DNA of 28,915 nt from UBA8752 sp965659115 (GTDB taxonomy: Bacteria; Bacteroidota; Bacteroidia; Flavobacteriales_D; Sanyastnellaceae): contig CBFHUP010000036.1 in the NCBI GenBank assembly GCA_965659115.1, positions 1 to 28,915 of the forward strand. The letters are read 5' to 3'. Position 1 is the stretch's first letter. Each line of letters begins with the position of its first letter. A program made the translations under genes and the position numbers. Positions 15,789-23,685 of the stretch are shown piece by piece. The notes beneath the pieces are model-generated. The model had not been told where the DNA came from, ran no database searches, and saw only the letters and a list, made by a program, of their open reading frames with translations.

Positions 15789-18170
15789 ATGATGCTCCGT
15801 CTTTCTACCCTCGCCTTTGGGCTAATGATTTTGCTGTCCACTCACGGACAACTGGACCACGCTTCCCGGTGGCCATCTCCCTTGGAGTTGGCAGATGGCG
15901 TGGAGGTGAAGTCCGAGGTCAACGTGGTAGAAACGTACACTGAGGCGAACCGCCTCATCATCGAAGAAAATTGGACGGAGGCAGCCCAGTTGATGGAGGT
16001 GCTTTTCAACGGCGCCCCTGACAACCGCAACTTCGCATTTAAATGGGCCTTGTGTTTGCAGGCCATACCCGGAAGGATTCAAGAAGCAGTGCCCTTGGTG
16101 CATTTGGCCGTAAACGGCCCCTTCGCCTCGCGTTACAATGCTTTTTCGATCGAAGAGTCCCTGCCACCTGAAGATGCCTTGGAGTTGGGGGTTGAGGTGT
16201 TGCAGAATGCCTATCATTTCTCTGAGGCCAAGGCATTGGCAGAGGTGATGGCAGAACGTTTCCCAAAGCGGGATTACCGACACAAAAGGGCCTTGGAGGT
16301 GATGGAGGAATGTGATTTCGCATCGGGGTGTGTTTTGGACCCCATCCGAATGGTCATCACGCCGGTGGATGCGCTGAACAGCAGTTCAGCAGATTATGCT
16401 CCCGTGGTGACCCCAGATGGAAACACCTTGTACTTCACTTCCTATCGCGATCAAGGCGGTTTTTCCAATGATGTCGGTCAGGTTTACCGCTCGCAAAAAG
16501 TAGGAAATGGCTGGTCCAGGCCCGTGAAATTGGACCTCGGTACGCCAGGACGCGACATGTCAACCGTGGGCATCATTGGAGATGACGCAGGCTTGTTGGC
16601 ATACCAAGGATACCGCAAGGAAGGGGCGATCTGGAAATTGACACGGGATGAATACGGCGGGTGGTCTTATGAAGAGAAGCTCGGATTCCCCATTGATTCG
16701 CGCCATTGGGAAACCTCATTGACGGAGCGATTCGATGGTTGGGAGCGGATTTTTGTTTCCAACCGTCCAGGGGGGTCAGGTGGCCGTGACTTGTACCGCA
16801 CTGTGAAGTTGCCCGATGGTTCTTGGTCAGAGCCGTTGAACTTGGGCCGCAGGATCAATACTGCAGGAGAGGAAGAGAGTCCGGTACTGAGTGCAGATGG
16901 TCAAACGTTGATTTTTGCATCAACAGGCCATCCTGGCATGGGGGGATTTGATTTGTTCCGCTGCAGACGATTGGACAATGGCAGTTGGAGCGACCCTGAG
17001 CACATGGGGCACCCGCTGAATACACCGGGAAATGAAGCTGTCATGTCTATGGATGCTTCTGGAAGTGCTGGATATATCTCTTCAGCCCGGGCTGGAGGAG
17101 AGGACCTCAACATTTACCGCGTTGAATTCGTGGATGAGCCTGGTGAGGAATTGGCTGTGATGATCGGTGAGGTCTTGGCTTGGCAGCCGGGCGATGTGAT
17201 GGAGGTGCGGTCCTTGGACCAAGGTGCCTCTGTATTCCGCGTTTTCCGGGCGCGGAAAGGAACAGGAAAGTTCTTGGCCGCCTTGCCTCCATGCCGGGAG
17301 TACAAATTCAGCTGGATCCGCAATGGGGAGAAGTTGATGGAAAGAAAAGAGTCCATCGGATGCGAGTCCGCATATGGTGTGGGCCAAGAAGTATTGCGCC
17401 TGGATCCATTTGGCATTGGCCCAGTGGATGCGAAGGTGAATCCGAATCCGGTAGTGCCTGAGCAAGAAGTGGAGGACGTGGATTTGGTGGGGGATGTGGC
17501 CGCAGATAGCGGTGAGAGTAAGGAAGTTTCGAGCAGTGCACCTGATGCTGAGACTTCTGTGAGCCAGAGCGTAAGCTCACCTTCGGTACCCGGTAACTTG
17601 AGTCAGGATGTGACCGGAGGTACTGCGGACACAAAGGAGGAATACACGGATGTTGCCACCGAAAAAGAAGCGACAGAAGGGGAGGCTCCGGCAGTGGAAC
17701 CTCTGACCGAAGAAGTCCCCGCAGTCACTTCTCCCGCGGCGCCCATCACCATGCTTGAGTTTGGGGCGGTTGAAGAGCGCATCGAGTTTGGTTACGGCCA
17801 GTACATGTCGAAGTCTGGTGCAAGAGAGCTTGTGAGCATTGCCCTGAGCATTGCAGAGCGCAACCTCGCTGGTGAGGTGCCCATTTTGCAAATCGAAGGA
17901 TCGGCCTCTTTTGTTCCTGTCAAAAACAAAAGCGCTTACGCTTCCAATGAGCAATTGGCGAAGATGCGTGCCGAAAAGGCGCGCGACGCCATGATTATGG
18001 AGATGGCCAAGCGTGGACTACAAGTGGGTGTGGATTTCCAGATCGTCTTGGAATGGGGTGTTGCAGGCCCCGAATACAAGGGCGATGCCGTCGAGTCGGC
18101 TACCCGATACAAGAACTACCAATACGCGAAGTTTTCATTGTCGCGTACAATGGTGGAGATACGCGGCTGA
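15789..18170 (+). CDS. PorE-like protein: TPR, PD40 beta-propeller, carboxypeptidase-regulatory-like and OmpA-like domains
   Basis: The 793-residue exported protein has a hydrophobic signal peptide (LRLSTLAFGLMILLSTHG) without a lipobox cysteine. A TPR-like helical part (about 50-175) is followed by a PD40 beta-propeller (about 200-455; YAPVVTPDGNTLYFTS, RPGGSGGRDLYR, SPVLSADGQTLIFAS, ARAGGEDLNIYRV), a small beta domain (about 455-540), an acidic Ser/Glu-rich linker (545-655) and an OmpA-like C-terminus whose SNEQLAKMRAEKARDAM resembles the peptidoglycan-binding helix. The order matches PorE of the type IX secretion system, a periplasmic bridge to peptidoglycan. PorE is a lipoprotein, and this one looks like an ordinary secreted protein; many paralogues share the layout. 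The aspartate usual before the OmpA helix is not evident. A weak TAATTTGC lies 7 bp before the start. Confidence 0.8.
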   Translation: MMLRLSTLAFGLMILLSTHGQLDHASRWPSPLELADGVEVKSEVNVVETYTEANRLIIEENWTEAAQLMEVLFNGAPDNRNFAFKWALCLQAIPGRIQEAVPLVHLAVNGPFASRYNAFSIEESLPPEDALELGVEVLQNAYHFSEAKALAEVMAERFPKRDYRHKRALEVMEECDFASGCVLDPIRMVITPVDALNSSSADYAPVVTPDGNTLYFTSYRDQGGFSNDVGQVYRSQKVGNGWSRPVKLDLGTPGRDMSTVGIIGDDAGLLAYQGYRKEGAIWKLTRDEYGGWSYEEKLGFPIDSRHWETSLTERFDGWERIFVSNRPGGSGGRDLYRTVKLPDGSWSEPLNLGRRINTAGEEESPVLSADGQTLIFASTGHPGMGGFDLFRCRRLDNGSWSDPEHMGHPLNTPGNEAVMSMDASGSAGYISSARAGGEDLNIYRVEFVDEPGEELAVMIGEVLAWQPGDVMEVRSLDQGASVFRVFRARKGTGKFLAALPPCREYKFSWIRNGEKLMERKESIGCESAYGVGQEVLRLDPFGIGPVDAKVNPNPVVPEQEVEDVDLVGDVAADSGESKEVSSSAPDAETSVSQSVSSPSVPGNLSQDVTGGTADTKEEYTDVATEKEATEGEAPAVEPLTEEVPAVTSPAAPITMLEFGAVEERIEFGYGQYMSKSGARELVSIALSIAERNLAGEVPILQIEGSASFVPVKNKSAYASNEQLAKMRAEKARDAMIMEMAKRGLQVGVDFQIVLEWGVAGPEYKGDAVESATRYKNYQYAKFSLSRTMVEIRG

Positions 18171-18189
18171 TCCTTCCCATCTTCGCGGA

Positions 18190-19035
18190 ATGGAGCGCAT
18201 CAACCTACCCATTCAACTCGACCGGCCGCTGGTCTTTTTTGACCTCGAAACAACCGGCACAGATGTCGCCAAAGACCGCATTGTGGAAATGGCCTTTATC
18301 AAAGTCATGCCCGATGGGCAATGGCAGGTCCGGCCTGACAAGGAACAGGGCCAGGACCGATTGTTAATCAACCCTCAAATGCCCATCTCTGAGGAGTCCA
18401 CCTCGGTGCATGGCATATCCAACGAGGATGTCGCTGACGCTCCAACGTTTGAGTCCCTCTCGGCGAAGCTATTTCGTTGGTTGGAAGGTTGTGACTTGGC
18501 AGGCTTTAACTCGAACCGTTTCGACGTTCCGCTGTTGGCCGAAGAATTTTTGAGGTGCAACATCGCGTTCAAGGTGGACGATCGCCACTTGGTCGATGTC
18601 CAGAACATCTTCCACAAAATGGAACAGAGGACGCTGCGTGCAGCCCTCAAGTTTTATTGCGACGAAGCATTGGATGGAGCCCATGAAGCTTTGCCTGATA
18701 TCGTGGCTACGCTCAAGGTGTTTGCTGAGCAGGTGTCGCGCTACAAAGACCACACCGTGCTCAGCTCTTTAGGAGAAACGGTGGGGCCATTGCCACAAAC
18801 TGTTCCCGAGATCGCCGAGTTCGGTCGACGCGGTCGCAATGCCGATTTGGCGGGCCGCTTTGTGTTCAACGACAACGACGAGGTCACCTTCAATTTTGGA
18901 AAATACCGGGGCGTCGTCCTGCGCGATGTGCTCCAGCGCGACCCCGGCTATTACGGATGGATGATGAACGGTGATTTTCCGCGCTACACCAAGCTGGTCT
19001 TGAAGGAGGAGATGGAGGCCATGAAGGCGGGATGA
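18190..19035 (+). CDS. DEDDh 3'-5' exonuclease with ExoX-like C-terminus
   Basis: The 281-residue protein starts with the DnaQ-type exonuclease fold: FFDLETTGTD (Asp18, Glu20), SVHGISNEDV, GFNSNRFDVPLL and HEALPDIVATL supply the DEDDh metal and base residues. These enzymes remove nucleotides from DNA or RNA 3' ends in repair or proofreading. The last 40 residues contain FNFGKYRGVVLRDVLQRDPGYYGWMMNGDFP-type sequence, which resembles the C-terminal domain of exodeoxyribonuclease X. I chose the ATG at 18190, 19 bp after the OmpA-like gene; a longer frame only reads back through that gene. It is not the polymerase epsilon subunit by context. The stop is embedded in the start of the following glycosyltransferase (ATGATGG). 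Confidence 0.88.
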   Translation: MERINLPIQLDRPLVFFDLETTGTDVAKDRIVEMAFIKVMPDGQWQVRPDKEQGQDRLLINPQMPISEESTSVHGISNEDVADAPTFESLSAKLFRWLEGCDLAGFNSNRFDVPLLAEEFLRCNIAFKVDDRHLVDVQNIFHKMEQRTLRAALKFYCDEALDGAHEALPDIVATLKVFAEQVSRYKDHTVLSSLGETVGPLPQTVPEIAEFGRRGRNADLAGRFVFNDNDEVTFNFGKYRGVVLRDVLQRDPGYYGWMMNGDFPRYTKLVLKEEMEAMKAG

Positions 19036-20174
19036 TGGAGCAAGGGCGCATCGCCGTTCTCGTTTCCAATGATCTCGCGTTTGACCAACGTGTGCGCAAG
19101 ACCTGCGCGACATTGGTGGACGCTGGCTGGGAGCCTGTGCTCATTGGACGTAGGATGTCGCGTGGGGCTGCGCGGAGCATAGACCGTCCTTATGCGAGCC
19201 AAAGGATATGGCTGGGCTTTCGCTCTGGTCCGCTGTTTTATTTGTCGCTTCAATGGGGGTTGTTGCGCACCCTCAAGGCGCTTCACAGCGAGGGGGGGGT
19301 GACAGCAGTGTGGGCCAACGATTTGGATACACTTTGGCCAGCCTTGAAGGCGGCCAGGAAATTTGGTTGGCGGCTTGCTTATGACAGCCACGAGTGGTTC
19401 ACCGAAGCCGAAGGATTGCAAGGAAAACCATGGCGTCGTGCCGCTTGGAGGTGGTGGGAACGCAGGTGTTTCGCAGGGATTGACCGCATGTTGACGGTCA
19501 ACTCCACCATTGCTGAGGCTTACCATGATGGGTATGGGCTCAGCGTGGATGTGGTTCCCAATGTGCCTGAACTGGCAGCCCCTGCTGAACCCATGAACCG
19601 GGCTTATTTGGGGTGGCCAGAAGATGAGCCTATCCTGTTGATGCAAGGTGCATTCATGGACCGAGATCGGGGGGCTTTGGACGCGGTCCGATCTCTGGCA
19701 CTGCTCCAAAGGGGCCACCTGGCTCTGATTGGTGCGGGCCCTGAGCACGAAGCGGCTCCGGCCTTGGCCCAAAAGTTGGGCGTCCTAAACCGGTTGCATG
19801 TTCACGAGAGGATGCCCTTTGAGCAACTTAGGCGTTGCACTGCAGCTGCCGATGTGGGCTTGTCGTTGGACCGTTCAACCGCAGACAACTTTAAATTTAG
19901 TCTACCCAACAAATTGTTTGATTACCTCCACGCGGGCATTCCTGTGGTGTGCACAGATTTGCCTGTAGCGGGCCGTCTTGTGCGAGAGGAAGGGATTGGA
20001 GAGGTGGCTGCGGCCGCCCCTAAGGCTGATCAAATAGCGGCTGCGGTGGCCGACGCGGTGAATCGGGTCTTGGATCAGAAACCGGACCGAGATCACCTGT
20101 TGCAGGTGGCCCAGCGCTTTCATTGGGGGGCCCATGAGGCCAAGGTCTTAGCCGCGATTCACGCGGTTCGTTGA
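19032..20174 (+). CDS. GT-B fold glycosyltransferase (GT4-like)
   Basis: The 380-residue protein has a GT-B fold: an N-terminal half starting VLVSNDLAFDQRVRKTCATL and DAGWEPVLIGRR, WANDLDTLWPAL and YDSHEWFTEAEGL, then a C-terminal nucleotide-sugar half with LLMQGAFMDRDRGAL, ALIGAGPEHEAA, AAADVGLSLDRS and NKLFDYLHAGIPVVCTD. The SHEWF block and LPNKLFDY motif are common in Bacteroidota GT4 enzymes. Donor and acceptor cannot be read from sequence; surface polysaccharide or protein glycosylation is plausible. The start overlaps the exonuclease stop by 4 bp, and an ATG at 19035 would serve equally well. The 3' end overlaps the convergent GT2 gene by 16 bp, leaving no room for a terminator between them. 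Confidence 0.88.
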   Translation: MMEQGRIAVLVSNDLAFDQRVRKTCATLVDAGWEPVLIGRRMSRGAARSIDRPYASQRIWLGFRSGPLFYLSLQWGLLRTLKALHSEGGVTAVWANDLDTLWPALKAARKFGWRLAYDSHEWFTEAEGLQGKPWRRAAWRWWERRCFAGIDRMLTVNSTIAEAYHDGYGLSVDVVPNVPELAAPAEPMNRAYLGWPEDEPILLMQGAFMDRDRGALDAVRSLALLQRGHLALIGAGPEHEAAPALAQKLGVLNRLHVHERMPFEQLRRCTAAADVGLSLDRSTADNFKFSLPNKLFDYLHAGIPVVCTDLPVAGRLVREEGIGEVAAAAPKADQIAAAVADAVNRVLDQKPDRDHLLQVAQRFHWGAHEAKVLAAIHAVR

Positions 20175-20914
20175 CCTGCGCCTTTCCATTGGGATTTGAA
20201 ATGAATCCAAATCGGTTGGCACCATTTGGCCAAGCTTGGGCGCAGAAGCTCAGCCTTGAGCTCTCGTTCTTCGGCGTAGAGTGCTGAATTAAATTGGCGC
20301 GAAACACCGCCAGGAGCAGCACTCACCCAATCTTCTCCTGGACTCCATTTGGCCTGTACTCCTGTTTGCCAGAGGACGAGGTTCAGAGCGTAGTCTCCCA
20401 AGACTGGATATGCGAGCGAGAAGCCTCCCTTTTCGCGCAGCAAGGCCGTGGGATATGCCATTCCTTGGTGATGGCAGATGTTGCGCCAGCGCAGACCCCT
20501 GTCCCAACGCGGTGCATAGTGACGCGGAACCTGCGGTTCGGCATCCGGAATGCGGACCCCGCCAAATTCCAGCGTCTCTCCAACAGGCTCCCAACGGTCA
20601 AGGGCACGGCTCAATCCTGCCAATGGGATGTCCCCTGCTCCTAGGAACAAGATGCGTTGGCCCAAAGCGCGTTGTGTGAGCCTGTTCATCGCGTCGTAGA
20701 TCCCTTGGTCCTGTTCTTCGAAGCACATCGGACGAAGAGGGTGGGTGGCAGTGAGGCTTCTGATGTCAGGGGCTGCACCGTTGACTTGCACCAAGACTTC
20801 GATGTCTTCATTTGCGAGGACGCGGTGTATGCCGTCGAGGGTGCGGCGCAACGCTGTGCGGTGTGCATCGCCCATGACGGGGATGGCCAAGGTGAGCATG
20901 GGGGAGTGGCTCAT
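20159..20914 (-). CDS. GT2-like glycosyltransferase
   Basis: The 251-residue protein looks like a compact family 2 glycosyltransferase: LTLAIPVMGDAHRTALRRTL at the start, DIEVLVQVNGAAPDIRSL, then the subfamily signature EEQDQGIYDAMNRLTQRALG followed by ILFLGAGDIPL, where most relatives have a LNSGD or LNAGD version. CHHQGMAYPTALL and the later GDYALNL match the acceptor side of the WcaA/WbbD-like group. Donor and acceptor are unknown. I chose the ATG at 20914, which overlaps the FtsE-like stop by 4 bp; the longer frame adds 37 unconserved residues inside that gene. It is the last gene of a four-gene minus-strand unit. Confidence 0.82.
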   Translation of the reverse strand: MSHSPMLTLAIPVMGDAHRTALRRTLDGIHRVLANEDIEVLVQVNGAAPDIRSLTATHPLRPMCFEEQDQGIYDAMNRLTQRALGQRILFLGAGDIPLAGLSRALDRWEPVGETLEFGGVRIPDAEPQVPRHYAPRWDRGLRWRNICHHQGMAYPTALLREKGGFSLAYPVLGDYALNLVLWQTGVQAKWSPGEDWVSAAPGGVSRQFNSALYAEERELKAELLRPSLAKWCQPIWIHFKSQWKGAGQRTA

Positions 20915-21603
20915 ACCTGCACCGAGGATGCGGTGACTTCCTCCAATTTTCCGGCGGCGCATCGGAGTATGCGGCCAGGGTGGCGCCGCAGGATGCCGTG
21001 ATTGTGTGTTGCCATGAGGACACAACGGCCTTCTCGGGCCAAATCGTGCAAGAGTTCAAGAATACCTTCTGCGGTTTCTGGGTCGAGGTTTCCTGTGGGC
21101 TCGTCGGCCAAAATCAACTCGGGCGAATTGAGCAAGGCCCGGGCAATGGCGAGACGCTGTCGCTCTCCGCCGCTCAATTCGAAAGGGCGCTTGTAGCCCT
21201 TGGTGTCGAGTCCTACCGCCTCCAAGACTTCTGCCACGCGCCGCTCTCTCTCGCTGGGGTCTTTCCAGTCTGTGACCTTGAGTACGAACTGCAGGTTTTC
21301 TACTGCGGTTCGGTCTGTAAGCAGCTCAAAGTCTTGAAATACAATGCCCAACTTCCGCCTCAACAGGTGGACTTTCCGTTGCTTTAGTGCCGCCAAGTCT
21401 ACACCGCAAACCGACCCTGCTCCCGATGTGAGCGCCAACTCACCGTATAGGGTCTTGAGCAGGCTCGATTTCCCTGAACCGGTGCGACCGATCAGGTAAA
21501 TGAACTCACCTGCTCGGGCCTCGAGGTTCACGTTCTGGAGCACAACATGCTCCTCTTGGAGCAAGTCGGCTGACGAAAGACTGATGAGGGGAGCGGTTTC
21601 CAC
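20911..21603 (-). CDS. ftsE: FtsE-like ABC transporter ATPase
   Basis: The 230-residue ATPase contains Walker A GRTGSGKSS (39-47), the Q-loop in IVFQDFELL (Gln90), the signature LSGGERQR (143-150), Walker B LILADEPTG (163-171) and the H-loop ATHNHG. The FQDFELL segment together with DRTAVENLQFVL is characteristic of FtsE, which with the membrane subunit FtsX controls murein hydrolases at the division site. No ftsX is adjacent here, so the partner must be encoded elsewhere; a LolD- or MacB-type ATPase is a less likely alternative. The start is 6 bp after the upstream M16 gene and the stop overlaps the glycosyltransferase ATG. Confidence 0.86.
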   Translation of the reverse strand: METAPLISLSSADLLQEEHVVLQNVNLEARAGEFIYLIGRTGSGKSSLLKTLYGELALTSGAGSVCGVDLAALKQRKVHLLRRKLGIVFQDFELLTDRTAVENLQFVLKVTDWKDPSERERRVAEVLEAVGLDTKGYKRPFELSGGERQRLAIARALLNSPELILADEPTGNLDPETAEGILELLHDLAREGRCVLMATHNHGILRRHPGRILRCAAGKLEEVTASSVQV

Positions 21604-21609
21604 AGGCCT

Positions 21610-23685
21610 TTAGTCGATGGAGTAATCCTCGGCGTCAATTTTGGGATTGACCTCAATGTCATTGATGGTCATTTTCATCTCTTGGGATCCCGTTTTCATG
21701 GTCATTTCCCCTTCGAAAAGCATGCCCTTGGCTTGGATCATTTTTCCGTAATCGACGGTCAGGCTCATGTCGCCACGCGGTGTGGTTTCGGTGCGGACGG
21801 TGCGGGTGCGCAATCCTGTTTCGACATTGAACCAATGGCTTTCCGCCACGGCACCATCGCGTCTAACCTCCACGAGATACTGGGGCACTTCATTGATCAA
21901 GTCTATCCCAAGCAGCTCTGCGGACAGACCGTAGTCCACCAGGTGAAGGAAAGCCAATACGTCGTGGTTTCGCTTGGAGTCGAGCACTTTGGCCTCTTTC
22001 ATCTCGGTGACTTGGCCCATGGCAGATTCAGTACCCTTGGTGCCGTCGAAGCGTGAATCTTGCATCACGTTGCCCCCTGCACTGATGCGCGTATAGCCTG
22101 CTCCTTTGTTGAAATAGGCTTCTTCCATGACGAGTTCCATGGGGCCAGCGGCCATGCTGCCTGTAGACTTGAGCCCTTTGAGTTTGTCGAGTTTTCCTGC
22201 GCCACCACGTGCTGCGTAATAGGCGTCAAACACGTCTATGGCGGTCATGCCTTCTGGGGAAGGGGTTAGGTCCTTGAGGGGTTCGCCAAAGGGGTCAAAG
22301 AACTCGACTTGTCCCATGGTGGCGAACTGGGCCAATCCATCGGCGATATCGCGATTTCCAGCAATGGTGATGTTCATGTTGTCTGGGCGCAAGTAGGTGC
22401 GCGCCACGCGTTGAACGTCCTCTGCGGTCACCGCGTCGAGACGGGCGAGGTAAGTGGCATAGTAGTCAGCGGGAAACCCGTAACGCTCGATGTTCAGAGC
22501 GAACCGAGCTATGGTCTCTGGGCGTTCGAGCGACAATGCGAAACTCCCGTTGAGGTAGTTCTTTACGAATTGCAGGGTGCTGTCTGGGGCAGGAGATTCC
22601 ACCATGGTTCGTATTTCAGACAGGAATTCCACCAAAGAGCTGTCGGTGACTTCATTGCGAACACTGGCGCGCGCGCTAAAGCGGCCAACAAGCTTGTCTG
22701 GGCCTATGGAACTGCGTGCCCCGTAGGTGTAAGCCTTGTCTTCACGCAAGTTTTGATTGAGCCTGCTTCCGAAAAAGCCTCCCAACATCGTGTTCATGAC
22801 GCTGACGGCCACCACATCGGAATGGCCTGGCTTCAGGTACACTGGGAAAGTGATGTCGATGACGCTTTGGACTGCACCGGGCACAGGTGCGAAGCATACG
22901 CGGTTGCCTTTTGGAGGTACGGGTCTTGCAAAACGATCTTTTTGCACTTCGGCTGGGCGCCACTCTCCGAAGTATTGTTCGGCTTGCTCCTTGGCTTTGG
23001 ACGGGGTGATGTCACCTACGATGACGAGGTACGCCACGTTGGGTTTCCAGACCTGGGCATAGTGCTCCATGAGGTCACTGCGGGTGATGGACCCGACCGT
23101 CTTTTCGTTGGAGCTCTCACCATAGGGGTGCTTGAGGCCATAGGTCATCGCCCGAGCCAATCGGCCAGAGATTTGATTGGCATCGGTCGCACTGCTGGCA
23201 AAACCACTGAGGGTCTGCTTGCGTTCTTTTTCGAGTTCTTCCTCAGGGAAGATGGGATTCATCAAGACATCTGACATCACCTCGAGCAAAGTTTCACTGT
23301 GTTTGACCAAAGCGCGGCCGTTCATCCCAAAGCCAGAAGTTCCAAAGCTGGCACCTATGCGGTCAACGGTTTCGTCGATTTCAGCTTTTGATCGGGTGGA
23401 TGTTCCAGCGCGCATGAGCGAGCCTGCCATGCTGGTGTATCCTGCGCGGCCGCCTTCATAAATCGCATCTACGTCAAGCGTGAGCCTGTAGCTTACCCGT
23501 GGGAGTTTGTGGTTCTCCACCACAATCAGGGTCAGGCCGTTTTCTAGTTTGTCGACGGTATAGTCGCCGAGCACGATTTCTGGAGCTGGTCCTGGTTCAG
23601 GTGCTTGTGAACGGTCAACCTGAGCGTTTAACAGAAATGGAACGAGGGCCGCAACGGCGACCAGGAGGGAAGTGAAACGGTTCAT
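21610..23685 (-). CDS. M16B peptidase-like protein lacking the zinc motif, with C-terminal extension
   Basis: The 691-residue exported protein has a signal peptide ending near LLNAQ (about residue 22) and an M16 fold in its first 460 residues. At the place of the zinc-binding HxxEH it reads GYTSMAGSLMRAGT (82-95), so the catalytic site is missing. The substrate-binding Arg-Tyr pair is kept in LREDKAYTYGARS. This is the usual state of the non-catalytic subunit of a heterodimeric M16B peptidase. The remaining 220 residues form an extension rich in beta strands that resembles lipoprotein-carrier-like or DUF domains of Bacteroidota, without firm assignment. It overlaps the catalytic partner upstream by 4 bp, in line with equal expression of both subunits. 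Confidence 0.88.
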   Translation of the reverse strand: MNRFTSLLVAVAALVPFLLNAQVDRSQAPEPGPAPEIVLGDYTVDKLENGLTLIVVENHKLPRVSYRLTLDVDAIYEGGRAGYTSMAGSLMRAGTSTRSKAEIDETVDRIGASFGTSGFGMNGRALVKHSETLLEVMSDVLMNPIFPEEELEKERKQTLSGFASSATDANQISGRLARAMTYGLKHPYGESSNEKTVGSITRSDLMEHYAQVWKPNVAYLVIVGDITPSKAKEQAEQYFGEWRPAEVQKDRFARPVPPKGNRVCFAPVPGAVQSVIDITFPVYLKPGHSDVVAVSVMNTMLGGFFGSRLNQNLREDKAYTYGARSSIGPDKLVGRFSARASVRNEVTDSSLVEFLSEIRTMVESPAPDSTLQFVKNYLNGSFALSLERPETIARFALNIERYGFPADYYATYLARLDAVTAEDVQRVARTYLRPDNMNITIAGNRDIADGLAQFATMGQVEFFDPFGEPLKDLTPSPEGMTAIDVFDAYYAARGGAGKLDKLKGLKSTGSMAAGPMELVMEEAYFNKGAGYTRISAGGNVMQDSRFDGTKGTESAMGQVTEMKEAKVLDSKRNHDVLAFLHLVDYGLSAELLGIDLINEVPQYLVEVRRDGAVAESHWFNVETGLRTRTVRTETTPRGDMSLTVDYGKMIQAKGMLFEGEMTMKTGSQEMKMTINDIEVNPKIDAEDYSID

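Noticed and set aside
22309..23274. A 321-codon open frame on the plus strand
   Set aside because: It is antisense to the inactive M16 gene, whose signal peptide and motifs are clear; the antisense product resembles nothing.
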